Positions 19,005 to 27,754 of a stretch of DNA of 40,617 nucleotides are shown here, one piece after another. The position numbers were made by a program, and so were the translations under genes. The number at the start of each line of letters is the position of its first letter. Position 1 is the stretch's first letter. The notes beneath the pieces were generated by a model. It was not told the origin of the DNA and made no database searches. It saw nothing but the letters and a program-made list of their open reading frames with translations. Source of the DNA: Myxococcota bacterium. GTDB taxonomy: Bacteria; Myxococcota_A; UBA9160; SZUA-336. The stretch covers positions 1 through 40,617 of the forward strand of contig DATKAO010000055.1 of assembly GCA_035498015.1 (NCBI GenBank), read 5' to 3'.

Positions 19005-19094
19005 TGGGTAGGGTGCCCACGCGAGCAATCCCGAGCATGGGTAGGGTGCCCATGCGAGCAATCCCGAGCATGGGTAGGGTGCCCATGCGAGCAA
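19005..19094. repeat. 33-bp hairpin repeat array, three units (ligA/kinase divergent gap)
   Basis: Units begin at 19005, 19038 and 19071. The first two are full 33-base copies differing at one position (CCCACGC versus CCCATGC); the third is cut after 24 bases. The core TGGGTAGGGTGCCCATGCGA is the same as at 16076-16141. Units two and three each have a perfect GCATGGG/CCCATGC stem around TAGGGTG. The intervening bases (AGCAATCCCGAGCA) are also conserved here, so this is a true tandem repeat and not a spacer array. Confidence 0.92.
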
Positions 19095-19149
19095 AAGGAA
19101 GGGAAGAAAAGGTTCACTCTTGGGTAAGCTGGTGCCGAAGAGGATCTCG

Positions 19150-20235
19150 ATGGATGCGGCTCTGTCCGAAGGGGAATCGAGGGACCTCATCGAAGCTCTC
19201 GACCGGGGCGTGGTCCGGCTCGCCGAAGGCCGGATCGCGGCCGCGAACGGTGCCTTCGGCCGGCTCGCCGGCCTGCCCCCGAGCGAGCTGGTGGGGCGGG
19301 AGATCGCCGAGCTGTTCACCGACGCCGGCGACCGGCCCCTGATCGAGCTGGAGCCGGGTGACGGCTTCGGCCTGCGCGACTTGAACGGCCGGCTGCGCCC
19401 GATCTCGCTCGAGCGCTTCGGGTCCGACCTGTGGCTGGTGATCGATCGCGAGCGCGAGAGCCGGCTCGAGCGCGAAGTCTGGCGGCTGGCGACCGAGCTG
19501 CGCGCGCGCCCCGCGGCCGGCGGAGACGCCCCGCTCGGGGGCGAGCAGATCGGCATGATCGAGCACGAGATCCGCACCGCGGTGACCGCAGTCCGCGGCT
19601 ACCTGCGCTGGCTCGGCAGCGAGAGCGACCGGCTGCTCGAGCCCGGGCACTGGACCTGGGTGCGCGAGGCGCGGCGCGCGATCGAGCGCGTCGGACCGCT
19701 GCTCGACAACCTGCTCGAGCTGGCGCGCAGTGGTGAGCCGCTGCCCAGCGGCCGCAAGCCGGTGCGCCTGCACGACGTGATCGAGCTGGCCCTGCGCACG
19801 GCCCGGCCGCTGCTGGCCGACCGCGGCGTGAAGGTCGAGTGCGAGCTCGGCGCAAGTCCCGACACGCTGCTCGGCGACGCCGAGCGGCTCGAGCAAGTGT
19901 TCGTGAACCTGCTCGCGAACGCCGCGGGCTTCTCGCCCGAAGGCGCACGCGTGCGCATCGCCACCGACCTGGCGGAGCTCGACGGTGGGGCGGTGCTGCA
20001 AGTGGCGGTGAGCGACGAGGGCCCGGGCTTGTCGGGCGCCGATGCGGAGCGCGTGTTCCAGCCGTTCGTGCGCGGCCCGCGCGCGCCCGGCGCGGCGTCG
20101 TCGGGCGTGGGCCTGGGGCTCGCGATCTGCGTGCGCATCCTGGCCGCGCACGGCGGCCGGATCGAGGCGGTGCCCGACCTGGGCTACGGCCTGTTCCGAG
20201 TCACTCTGCCGGGTCACCGGGGAGACGCGCGATGA
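19150..20235 (+). CDS. Cytosolic sensor histidine kinase
   Basis: A 361-residue kinase with no signal peptide or membrane segment. Residues 10-100 look PAS-like (GVVRLAEGRIAAANGAFGRL, LPPSELVGREIAELF). The H box is GMIEHEIRTAVTAVRGYL with H139. The N box is FVNLLANAAGFSPEG, and the G boxes are DEGPGLSGAD and GVGLGLAICVRILAAHGG. ATG at 19150 is chosen for the GAAGAGGA upstream; a TTG at 19120 is weaker. The stop overlaps the next gene (ATGA), which encodes its obvious partner, an NtrC-type regulator. The signal is unknown, but should be intracellular. Confidence 0.92.
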   Translation: MDAALSEGESRDLIEALDRGVVRLAEGRIAAANGAFGRLAGLPPSELVGREIAELFTDAGDRPLIELEPGDGFGLRDLNGRLRPISLERFGSDLWLVIDRERESRLEREVWRLATELRARPAAGGDAPLGGEQIGMIEHEIRTAVTAVRGYLRWLGSESDRLLEPGHWTWVREARRAIERVGPLLDNLLELARSGEPLPSGRKPVRLHDVIELALRTARPLLADRGVKVECELGASPDTLLGDAERLEQVFVNLLANAAGFSPEGARVRIATDLAELDGGAVLQVAVSDEGPGLSGADAERVFQPFVRGPRAPGAASSGVGLGLAICVRILAAHGGRIEAVPDLGYGLFRVTLPGHRGDAR

Positions 20236-21689
20236 GGCGAGCCGGAGCTCCGCGCACGGTGCCGCAGCGCAAGACGATCCTGGTCGTCGACGACGCCGAG
20301 GTCATCCGCACGTATCTGAAGAGCCTGCTGCCGATGAAGGGCTACGACGTCCTCCTGGCCGAGGACGGGCTCAAAGCCATGGAGCTGCTCAACGGCGGCG
20401 CGCGCCCCGACGTGGTGGTGCTCGACGTGATGATGCCCGGCATCGACGGCATCGAGACACTGCGCAAGATCAAGCAGCTCATGCCCGAGGTGCCGGTGAT
20501 CATGCTGTCCGTCGTCGGAAAGGCGGGCACCGTGGTCGATGCCATGAACCTCGGCGCGGCCGACTACATCAACAAGCCCTTCGAGGAGGAAGAGCTCGAG
20601 ATCGCGCTCAAGAAGGTGCTCGAGATCGAGAACCTGAAGGGCGACCGCGACGAGCTGCGCGACCGGCTGCGCGAGGTCGAGGCGCGCGAGCGCACGGGCT
20701 TCCTGTGGGCGAGCGACAAGATGTCGCGCATCAAGGAGATTCTCGAGCAGGTCTCCGACGCCGACGTCACGATCCTGATCCACGGCGAGTCCGGCGTGGG
20801 CAAGGAGGTCGTGGCGCGCACGACTCACGACCTGTCGAACCGGCGCGACGCCCGCTTCGTGAAGGTGAACTGCGCGGCGCTGCCCGAGGAGCTGCTCGAG
20901 AGCGAGCTCTTCGGCTACGAGCGCGGCGCTTTCACCGGCGCTTCGTCCCGCAAAGCCGGCAAGTTCGAGGTGGCCAGCGGCGGCACCATGTTCCTGGACG
21001 AGATCGGGGAGATGAGCCCGAAGCTCCAGGCCAAGCTCCTGCAGGTCCTGCAGGACGGCGAGTTCTCCCGGCTGGGCGGCGACACCGACGTACACGTCGA
21101 CGTGCGCGTGCTCGCCGCCACCAACCGCAACCTCGAAGAGATGGTGCGAAAGGGCGGCTTCCGGGAGGACCTGTACTACCGGCTGAACGTGGTCAACGTC
21201 TGGATCCCGCCGCTGCGCGAGCGCCGCGAGGAGATCCCGGTCCTGGTCGACCACTTTCGCCAGCTGTACAGCGCCAAGTACGGCCGTCAGCTGAACGGGA
21301 TCTCGGAGCGCCTGATGCGCGGATTCCTCGACTACGGCTGGCCCGGCAACGTCCGCGAGCTGGAGAACATGGTCAAACGCATCGTCGTCCTACAGAGCGA
21401 GGATGCGATCGCAGAAGAGATCTTCGGGGCGACGGCCGCGGCCGGGCGCACGGCGGCGGCTTCGTCTCCCGCCGAGGCGGCAGAGCCGGAGTCCGAGGGG
21501 GGGCCGGCTCTGTCCGGCCCCATCTCGCTGCGCGACATCGGCCGCAAGGCGGCCCGGGACGCCGAGCGCGAAGCGCTCAAGCGGGTCCTCTACCAGACCA
21601 ATTGGAATCGCAAGAAGGCCGCCCGGATCCTGGAAGTGTCGTACAAGACGCTGCTCCAGAAGATCAAGGAATGCGGCCTGGGCGAGTGA
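20232..21689 (+). CDS. NtrC-family sigma54-dependent response regulator (first copy)
   Basis: A 485-residue regulator. The receiver domain (TILVVDDAEVIRTYL, phosphoacceptor D65 in VVVLDVMMPG) is followed by a linker. The AAA+ domain has Walker A GESGVGKE, the sigma54 loop YERGAFTGASS, FLDEIGEM and WPGNVRELENMV. The Fis-type DNA-binding helix at the end is NRKKAARILEVSYKTLLQKI. It is translationally coupled to the histidine kinase upstream. A sigma54 promoter lies 112 bases downstream of its stop, before the chain-length gene, making that operon the likely target. Confidence 0.95.
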   Translation: MRRAGAPRTVPQRKTILVVDDAEVIRTYLKSLLPMKGYDVLLAEDGLKAMELLNGGARPDVVVLDVMMPGIDGIETLRKIKQLMPEVPVIMLSVVGKAGTVVDAMNLGAADYINKPFEEEELEIALKKVLEIENLKGDRDELRDRLREVEARERTGFLWASDKMSRIKEILEQVSDADVTILIHGESGVGKEVVARTTHDLSNRRDARFVKVNCAALPEELLESELFGYERGAFTGASSRKAGKFEVASGGTMFLDEIGEMSPKLQAKLLQVLQDGEFSRLGGDTDVHVDVRVLAATNRNLEEMVRKGGFREDLYYRLNVVNVWIPPLRERREEIPVLVDHFRQLYSAKYGRQLNGISERLMRGFLDYGWPGNVRELENMVKRIVVLQSEDAIAEEIFGATAAAGRTAAASSPAEAAEPESEGGPALSGPISLRDIGRKAARDAEREALKRVLYQTNWNRKKAARILEVSYKTLLQKIKECGLGE

Positions 21690-21800
21690 GCGCCGGGCAT
21701 TCTTCGCGGAAAAGTCTCTCCGGTCACCTGCACTTCCCGTAATATGTAGTGCGCTTCCCACCGCCCCCTTGCGCCGGACGCCGAGGTCAACCGAGACCTT

Positions 21801-21816
21801 TGGCACGCTTGTGGCA
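21801..21816 (+). promoter_or_regulatory. Sigma54 promoter before the chain-length determinant operon
   Basis: TGGCACGCTTGTGGCA has GG (21802-21803) and GC (21814-21815) exactly 10 bases apart, the -24/-12 rule for RpoN. It shares the 13-base string TTGGCACGCTTGT with the second promoter at 29470. The 21690-21909 gap holds this promoter and a leader of roughly 85 bases; no gene is seen in it. GGTC-N6-GACC (21785-21798) is a possible but weak inverted repeat just upstream. Confidence 0.8.
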
Positions 21817-21909
21817 TGATGTGCGCCCCAGCCGACCCCGGCACGCGTGCCGCGGTGTATCTGCGCGTCGGCAACAGGGCGCGCGCAGCGCGACGACGAG
21901 GGTGATCCA

Positions 21910-23382
21910 ATGACCGCGAGAGACATCCGGAACGAGACCGGCGTCAGCCTGGGGGATCTGGCCGGCATCTTTCGCCGACGGATGTGGTTCTTCCTGATCC
22001 CGGCCGTCCTGGGCCTGTTGATCTCGGGCATTCTCGCCCTCAGCCTGCCGCCGGAATACGAAGGCGTCGCGACGGTCACCGTCGAGCCGCAGGTGATTCC
22101 GAAGGACCTCGCACCGTCGACGATCGAGGCCAAGACCGAGAACCGTTACGAGAACCTGAAGCTGCAGCTGCTCGCGCGCGACAGCCTCTCGTCGATCATC
22201 ACCGACTTCAAGCTGTACGAGAACTCGAAGGACTCACGCGAGGACCAGGTCGAGTCTCTGCGCAAGCAGATCTCACTCGATCCGCTGCCGCCCGCGATCG
22301 TGGACCCGCGCAAGCCGGTCGAGCTGAACTCGTTCAAGATCTCGTTCCGGCACCGCAACCCGAAGACCGCGGCCGAGGTCGCGAACCGGCTGGCGCGTGA
22401 CTTCATCTCCGCGAACTTGCGCGATCGCACCGCCCTCGCGGAGAGCACCACCGAGTTCTTCGAGCAGCAGCTGCAGAAGGCGCGCGCCGACCTGGCCGAC
22501 ATCGCGCGCCAGGTGAGTGACTACAAGGAGAACTACCAGGGCGAGCTGCCGGAGCAGCTGTCACTCAACCGCGAGAGACTCGAGCGCAACCGCATCGACC
22601 TCGCGACCACCGAGTCCAAGGCCGAGGGCGCGCGCGATCAGGTGCGCCTGCTCACCCAGCAGCTCCAGGAGTACCGCACCGCGGCCGCCAACGATCAGAC
22701 CGACCCGTCGGTGCGCAAGAGCGCGCTCGAGCTCGAGCTGAACCGCATGCTGTCGGCGGGCAAGACCGAGAAGTACCCCGACGTGGTGCGCACGCGCGCC
22801 GAGATCGCGGCGCTGGAGCAGATGATCGCCGCCCGCCAGGACCAGCCGGTCACCGCGGCGCAGTCGCGCGAAGAGATCGCCATGCGCGACAAGCTGCGCG
22901 ACTACGAGGTCGAGCAGAGCGTGCTCTCGGGCGAGATCGAGCGGCTGAAGGCCGACATCGCGGAGTACGAGCAGCGCATCGAGAACACCCCCCGGCGCGC
23001 CGCCGAGCTCGACCACCTCGAGGCCCAGTACAAGAACATCACCGAGGCGATCCGCACCCTGCAGCTCAAGAAGGTCGACGCGGACATCGGGCGCACCATG
23101 GAAACCACCAGCAAGGGCGAGCGCTTCCGCGTGGTGGAGTCCGCCGAGCTCCCGACCTCGCCGATCAGCCCGAACCGGCCGGTGTGGTTCATCGCGGGGA
23201 CGCTCATCGGCATGCTGATCGGCCTGGGGGCGCTGGTCGTGCGCGAAATGAGCGACCAGAGCTACCACAGTGTCGTCGACCTGCAGAATTCGCTCGGCCT
23301 GCCCGTGCTCGCGGCGGTGCCGGTGCTCGACAACGGGAACGGCGGCGAACGCCGCCGGCTCCTGTGGTGGTCGCGTGTATAA
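21910..23382 (+). CDS. Wzz/GumC-type polysaccharide chain-length determinant, XrtA-locus type
   Basis: A 490-residue inner-membrane protein. Helix 1 is about 26-46 (MWFFLIPAVLGLLISGILAL). A periplasmic Wzz domain (LPPEYEGVATVTVEPQ) and a long coiled coil (about 165-390, GNVR-type) follow. The Pro-rich PTSPISPNRPVW leads into helix 2 at about 424-444. No kinase domain is fused; the separate BY-kinase-like gene two places on supplies that part. These proteins set the length of the exported polymer. Its stop overlaps the next start by eight bases. Confidence 0.92.
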   Translation: MTARDIRNETGVSLGDLAGIFRRRMWFFLIPAVLGLLISGILALSLPPEYEGVATVTVEPQVIPKDLAPSTIEAKTENRYENLKLQLLARDSLSSIITDFKLYENSKDSREDQVESLRKQISLDPLPPAIVDPRKPVELNSFKISFRHRNPKTAAEVANRLARDFISANLRDRTALAESTTEFFEQQLQKARADLADIARQVSDYKENYQGELPEQLSLNRERLERNRIDLATTESKAEGARDQVRLLTQQLQEYRTAAANDQTDPSVRKSALELELNRMLSAGKTEKYPDVVRTRAEIAALEQMIAARQDQPVTAAQSREEIAMRDKLRDYEVEQSVLSGEIERLKADIAEYEQRIENTPRRAAELDHLEAQYKNITEAIRTLQLKKVDADIGRTMETTSKGERFRVVESAELPTSPISPNRPVWFIAGTLIGMLIGLGALVVREMSDQSYHSVVDLQNSLGLPVLAAVPVLDNGNGGERRRLLWWSRV

Positions 23383-24301
23383 CTCCTTCTTCGGCTTCGA
23401 TTCGGATCCGTTCCGGGTCAACCCGGATCCGCGCTTTCTGTACATGTCGGAGAGCCACGCCGAGGCGCTGGCGACGCTGATCTACGCCGTGCAGGAGCGG
23501 AAGGGCTTCATCACGCTGACCGGCGAGGTCGGCACCGGGAAGACCACGATCCTGAACGCGCTCTTGCAGAAGCTCGGCAGCACCGTGCAGACGGCCTACA
23601 TCTTCAACACCTCGCTCACCGTCGAGGACCTGTTCGCCGCTCTGTTCGAGGAGCTCGAGCTCCCGCCGGTCGAGCCGTTCCGCAAGACCGCGGCGCTCTC
23701 GCGCCTGAACCAGCATTTGATCCGGCGACTCAGCGATGGCCTGCAAACGCTCCTGATCGTCGACGAGGCGCAGAACCTCTCCGACGAGATGCTCGAGGAG
23801 ATCCGCATGCTGTCGAACCTCGAGACGCCGCAGTCGAAGCTCCTGCAGATCATGCTCGTGGGTCAGCCCGAGCTGGCCGAGAAGCTTTCGCGGCCGGCGC
23901 TCCGGCAGCTGCGCCAGCGCGTCGAGCTGCGCCACGCGATCCGCCCGCTGCGCGCCGAGGAGACCGCGCTCTACATCCGCGAGCGGCTGGTGGTGGCGGG
24001 TCACCCGCGCGGCGACGTGTTCGCGGGCCCCGCCGAGAAGGCCGTGCACCGCTATGCGCGCGGCATCCCGCGCGTGATCAACGTTCTCTGCGACAACGCG
24101 CTGATCGCGGCCTACGCCCGCGAGTCAGGGCACGTGAGCGCGCAGATGGTCGAGTCGTCCGCTTCCGATCTGGGGCTCTCGCTGAGCCCGCACGAGCCGC
24201 ACTTCGTTCGCGAGGGCGGCAGCTCCGAGCCCAGGGCTCGGACCGGTTGGCTGCGACGCCTCTGGCGAAGAGGCGGCGCCGGCGCGCGACCGGAGCTGTA
24301 G
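23375..24301 (+). CDS. XrtA-associated ExeA/GspA-like AAA ATPase
   Basis: A 308-residue ATPase from the GTG at 23375, giving VYNSFFGFDSDPFRVNPDPR, the characteristic opening of ExeA-like ATPases. Walker A is TGEVGTGKTT (about 49-58), and Walker B is LLIVDEAQNLSDE (126-138). VGQPELAEKLSRPALRQLRQRV and ARGIPRVINVLCDNALIAAYA follow in order. The family is a constant part of PEP-CTERM/XrtA exopolysaccharide loci, where its exact job is not known. The C-terminal 40 residues are basic and variable. No peptidoglycan-binding domain is attached. Confidence 0.9.
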   Translation: MYNSFFGFDSDPFRVNPDPRFLYMSESHAEALATLIYAVQERKGFITLTGEVGTGKTTILNALLQKLGSTVQTAYIFNTSLTVEDLFAALFEELELPPVEPFRKTAALSRLNQHLIRRLSDGLQTLLIVDEAQNLSDEMLEEIRMLSNLETPQSKLLQIMLVGQPELAEKLSRPALRQLRQRVELRHAIRPLRAEETALYIRERLVVAGHPRGDVFAGPAEKAVHRYARGIPRVINVLCDNALIAAYARESGHVSAQMVESSASDLGLSLSPHEPHFVREGGSSEPRARTGWLRRLWRRGGAGARPEL

Positions 24302-24319
24302 CTCAGGAGGTTCTGGGGC

Positions 24320-25159
24320 ATGGGAAAGATCCACGACGCTCTGCAGCGCGCCGAGTCGCTGCGCCCGCGCAGCGACGAGACGCTCGCGTCGCTGTCGGCG
24401 CCCGAGCTGACGCAGGTCCCTGCAGAGCGCGTCGGCTGGCGCGCGCGCTTCCGCCGCTCGGCGAAGCCCCGCGCGCCCGCGAAGGTCGACGCCGGCCCGT
24501 CTCCCGAGGTGCTGGTCGGCGGCACGGGAGCGCCGTTCTCCGAGGAATACCGCACGCTGCGCGCGCGCATCCAGTCACTGCGCCGCACGCGCGAGGTGCG
24601 CAGCATCGTGCTGTCGTCGGCCCGGCCCAGCGAGGGCAAGACCACGACGGCCGTGAACCTGGCGCTCTCGTTCGGCGCCGAGCGCGAGAACTCGGTGTGT
24701 CTGGTCGACGCCGACCTGCGCACGCCGCGCATCCACAAGGCCTTCCGCGCCGGCATCGTGGGCCTGGCCGAGGTGCTCGAGGGCGATGCGAAGCTCGAAG
24801 AGGCGCTGGTGCCGGTGCCGGACACGCGGCTCATGGTGCTGCCGGTGAAGGCGCTGCCCACCGCCCCGTCGGAGCTCTTGAGCTCGCGTGCGATGGTTCA
24901 GCTGGTGGCCGAGCTGCATACGCGCTTTGGCACCGTGATCTTCGACGCGCCGCCGGTGCTGGGCCTGCCCGACACGGTCACGCTGGTCGACCTGTGTGAC
25001 TCCGCGCTGTTCGTGGTCGGCGCCGGCCGGGCGCCGCGCGAAGAGGTCGAGTCGGCGCTCGAGAGACTCGACGCCAGCAAGGTGATCGGCGTGGTGCTGA
25101 ACCGCTGCGCCAGACACGAGCTCGGCTACATCGGCAACTACGGCTACGGGAAGTCCTGA
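24320..25159 (+). CDS. BY-kinase-like polysaccharide tyrosine autokinase (cytosolic part)
   Basis: A 279-residue CpsD/CapB-like ATPase. Residues 1-70 are a variable lead beginning MGKIHDALQRAE, as in XrtA-locus kinases. Walker A is SSARPSEGKTTT (99-110), Walker A' VCLVDADLRTPR (126-137) and Walker B TVIFDAPPVLGLPD. The C terminus carries a small tyrosine cluster (Y270, Y274, Y276 in LGYIGNYGYGKS) suited to autophosphorylation. A strong AGGAGG lies upstream of the ATG. It should work with the chain-length protein two genes earlier. Confidence 0.92.
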   Translation: MGKIHDALQRAESLRPRSDETLASLSAPELTQVPAERVGWRARFRRSAKPRAPAKVDAGPSPEVLVGGTGAPFSEEYRTLRARIQSLRRTREVRSIVLSSARPSEGKTTTAVNLALSFGAERENSVCLVDADLRTPRIHKAFRAGIVGLAEVLEGDAKLEEALVPVPDTRLMVLPVKALPTAPSELLSSRAMVQLVAELHTRFGTVIFDAPPVLGLPDTVTLVDLCDSALFVVGAGRAPREEVESALERLDASKVIGVVLNRCARHELGYIGNYGYGKS

Positions 25160-25184
25160 AGGACCGGCGAGCCCAAAGGCGGAC

Positions 25185-26351
25185 ATGGCGGTCTTCGCGG
25201 CAATCCTGATCGTCCCGTGGCTGCTGGCGATCGCGCTGACGCCTGCGACGATCGCGTTCGCGCACCGCTTCGACCTGCTCGACCGGCCCACCGCGCGCAA
25301 GGCGCACAAGCAGCCGGTGGCCATGCTGGGCGGGGTCGCCCTGTATCTGTCCATGGTGCTCGGCGTCGGGGTGCTGCTCTGGATCGGGCACCCGCTGCGC
25401 GAGCTCGCGTTCGGGCCCGGGTCACTCGGCGCGCTCGCGCTGGGCTGCGGGCTGATGGTGGCGCTCGGCCTGTGGGACGACCTGTACGACATCACCGCGT
25501 TCCAGAAGGCGGCGGGGCAGATCGCGATCGCCGCGCTGACTTACTGGATGGGCTTCAAGGCCGGTGCGGTGGAGCTGCCGTTCGGCTTCGATCTGTCGGA
25601 CGCGGGGCCGATCTCGTTCGTGGTCACCGTGGCCTGGATCGTGATCGTCGCCAACGCCTTCAACCTGATCGACGGCATGGACGGACTGGCGTCGGGCGTG
25701 GCGCTGGTCACCTCGCTCACCATCTTCCTGCTCGCGAACCAGTACGCCGCGACCGTGCCGGTGATCGGGACGCTCGCGCTGGCCGGCGCGCTCGCGGGCT
25801 TCCTGCGCTTCAACCTGCCGCCGGCGCGCATCTTCCTGGGTGACGCCGGGGCGCTCTCGATCGGCTATCTCACGGCCGTGCTCGCGCTCGCGTCGTACCA
25901 GAAGGCGCCCGCCGCCGTGGCGTTGATCGTACCGCTGCTCGTGCTCGGGCTGCCACTGCTCGACACCATCCTCTCGATCGTGCGCCGGGGTCTCTCGCAC
26001 CTGTCCGTGCACGGCACGCGCGGCCTGGGCGTGCGCGAGCTGCTCTCCGCGGTGACTCGCGCGGACCGCGGTCACCTGCACCACCTGCTGCTGCGCAACG
26101 GCCTGTCGGTGACTCAGTCGCTGCTCGTGCTGTACGCGATCTGCACCGCGCTGGCCGCGGTCGGCTTCGAGACGCGCGCGCTCGCGAGCGACCTGCGCTT
26201 CGGCATCTTCGGAGCGCTCGTGGCGGCGGGCTACGCGGCGCTGCGCGTGCTGGAGCGCCGCGCCTCGCGCCTCGAGGCCGACGCGGCCCGGGCGGCCGAG
26301 GCCGGCGCGCCGGCCAAGCTGCCCCACGCCGAGCAGCGGGTGGCCGGGTGA
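25185..26351 (+). CDS. WecA/TagO-like undecaprenyl-phosphate sugar-1-phosphate transferase
   Basis: A 388-residue polytopic membrane enzyme of the MraY/WecA family, which starts a glycan by moving HexNAc-1-phosphate onto undecaprenyl phosphate. Conserved cytosolic motifs are WDDLYDI, NAFNLIDGMDGLASG (with the catalytic Asp residues), ARIFLGDAGALSIGY and RGHLHHLLLRNG. About ten hydrophobic helices are visible. The C-terminal 40 residues are charged. It probably initiates the polymer of this locus; the sugar is not readable. Confidence 0.94.
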   Translation: MAVFAAILIVPWLLAIALTPATIAFAHRFDLLDRPTARKAHKQPVAMLGGVALYLSMVLGVGVLLWIGHPLRELAFGPGSLGALALGCGLMVALGLWDDLYDITAFQKAAGQIAIAALTYWMGFKAGAVELPFGFDLSDAGPISFVVTVAWIVIVANAFNLIDGMDGLASGVALVTSLTIFLLANQYAATVPVIGTLALAGALAGFLRFNLPPARIFLGDAGALSIGYLTAVLALASYQKAPAAVALIVPLLVLGLPLLDTILSIVRRGLSHLSVHGTRGLGVRELLSAVTRADRGHLHHLLLRNGLSVTQSLLVLYAICTALAAVGFETRALASDLRFGIFGALVAAGYAALRVLERRASRLEADAARAAEAGAPAKLPHAEQRVAG

Positions 26352-27754
26352 CCATGGCCGACGCCCTGGGCTACGCGTATCTGCCGTTCGCCGCGCTGGC
26401 GCTCGCGCTCATGTTCTGGCGCCCGGTGGTGGCGCTCGTGTTCGTGGCGGCGTTCTTCCCGCTCGACGCGGTGTCGCCGCGCCTCGGCGTTCCGGGCGTG
26501 AACACCGAGACGATCCTCCTGCTCAGCGCGCTGGCAGTCACCATCCTGCGCTTCGGCGCGCGGCTCCCGCCGCTGCGTTACTCGGCGCCGGTGATCGCGT
26601 TCATCGTGGTGATGGGCGCGGGCTTCCTGCTCTCGGTGCCCTGGGCGCGGAAGATGACCGTCATGGGTGGCGAGCCCGCCATCTGGTACACGTTCAAACA
26701 CTGGAAGAGCGCGACGTTCAGCACGCTGTTCTTCTTCGCGTCGTACTGGTGGTTCTCGCGTCCGGCGGACCGCCAGCGCATGCTCGAGGCGCTGTCGTTC
26801 GGCACGCTGCTCTCGTCGGTGATTGCGCTGGTCGACTTCGTCCACCCCTTCACGTCCAACGGCGCGCTCGGCCGCGCGACGGGCCTGCAAGGTGACCCGA
26901 ACGGCACCGCCTGCGCGATCGGCATGGCGATGTTCGCCTCGTTGTATCTGGTGTTCTGGGCGCCCGACGTCTCGTTCATGCGACGCGCGTTCCATCTGGG
27001 CACGTACGCGATCTCGTTCCTGGCCGTCGTGCTCACGCTCTCGCGCGGCAACTACGTCGCGCTGGTGGTCGCCCACCTGGTGTTCTTCGCGCTCTTGAAC
27101 CGGGGGCTGTTGATCGCGGGCGTCGCGACCGTCGCGCTGCTCTCGACGGTCGCGTTCCCGCTCTTGCCCAGCGTGGTGCGCGAACGCATCGAGTACACCG
27201 CCAGCGGCGGCGCCGGCTACCGCGTCGCGGGCGGCGAGCGGCTCGAGGGCTCGACCGCGCAGCGGCTCGTGCTCGTGCAGACCGGGCTCGACATGTTCCG
27301 CACCTCGCCCATCTGGGGCCGCGGGCTGAACTTCTTCTTCTTCCGCACGCCCGAGTTCAGCGCGAAGTACGGCAGCCTCGAGCAGCGCGACGCACACAAC
27401 CTGCTGGTCAAGATGGCCGTCGAGATGGGCATGATCGGCGTGGGCGTGCTGCTCTGGATCTGGTGGGCGGTCTACCGCTGCGGCCGCCGCTTGTGGAAGG
27501 CGAACACCGTCGACTACCGGCTCGGCGCGGTGCTGCTGGCGTCGGGCGCGCATCTCCTGGTCGCGAACTTCTCCACCAACGCCTTCATCACCACGAGTCA
27601 GATCTCGAGTTACTTCTGGATCCTCTACGGCATGTCGGCGCGCGGCGCCGTGGAATGGGTGTCCGCGGCCGAGGCCGAGCCTTCGCTGGCGGCGGCGGTT
27701 CCCAGGTGGCGCAGGTTCTCCCAGAGGGCGGCTGCCGCGGTGTCCCAGCTGTAG
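26348..27754 (+). CDS. O-antigen ligase / polymerase-like membrane protein (Wzy/WaaL superfamily)
   Basis: A 468-residue polytopic protein with about ten to twelve hydrophobic segments. A periplasmic loop contains GLQGDPNG, followed by LTLSRGNYVAL and, near the end, GRGLNFFFF and RDAHNLLVKMAVEMGMIGV, which is the WaaL/Wzy_C pattern with its conserved His. It would polymerise or ligate the lipid-linked repeat unit. GTG at 26348 overlaps the previous stop; ATG at 26354 is equally plausible. The last 130 bases overlap the convergent glycosyltransferase gene, an unusually long antisense overlap. Confidence 0.88.
   Translation: MTMADALGYAYLPFAALALALMFWRPVVALVFVAAFFPLDAVSPRLGVPGVNTETILLLSALAVTILRFGARLPPLRYSAPVIAFIVVMGAGFLLSVPWARKMTVMGGEPAIWYTFKHWKSATFSTLFFFASYWWFSRPADRQRMLEALSFGTLLSSVIALVDFVHPFTSNGALGRATGLQGDPNGTACAIGMAMFASLYLVFWAPDVSFMRRAFHLGTYAISFLAVVLTLSRGNYVALVVAHLVFFALLNRGLLIAGVATVALLSTVAFPLLPSVVRERIEYTASGGAGYRVAGGERLEGSTAQRLVLVQTGLDMFRTSPIWGRGLNFFFFRTPEFSAKYGSLEQRDAHNLLVKMAVEMGMIGVGVLLWIWWAVYRCGRRLWKANTVDYRLGAVLLASGAHLLVANFSTNAFITTSQISSYFWILYGMSARGAVEWVSAAEAEPSLAAAVPRWRRFSQRAAAAVSQL

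Noticed and set aside
19005-19094. CRISPR array
   Set aside because: The 33-base unit repeats in full with no variable spacers, only two to three copies, and no cas genes.
19120-19149. TTG start for the histidine kinase
   Set aside because: The ATG at 19150 has a better ribosome-binding site (GAAGAGGA); the upstream residues add nothing recognisable.
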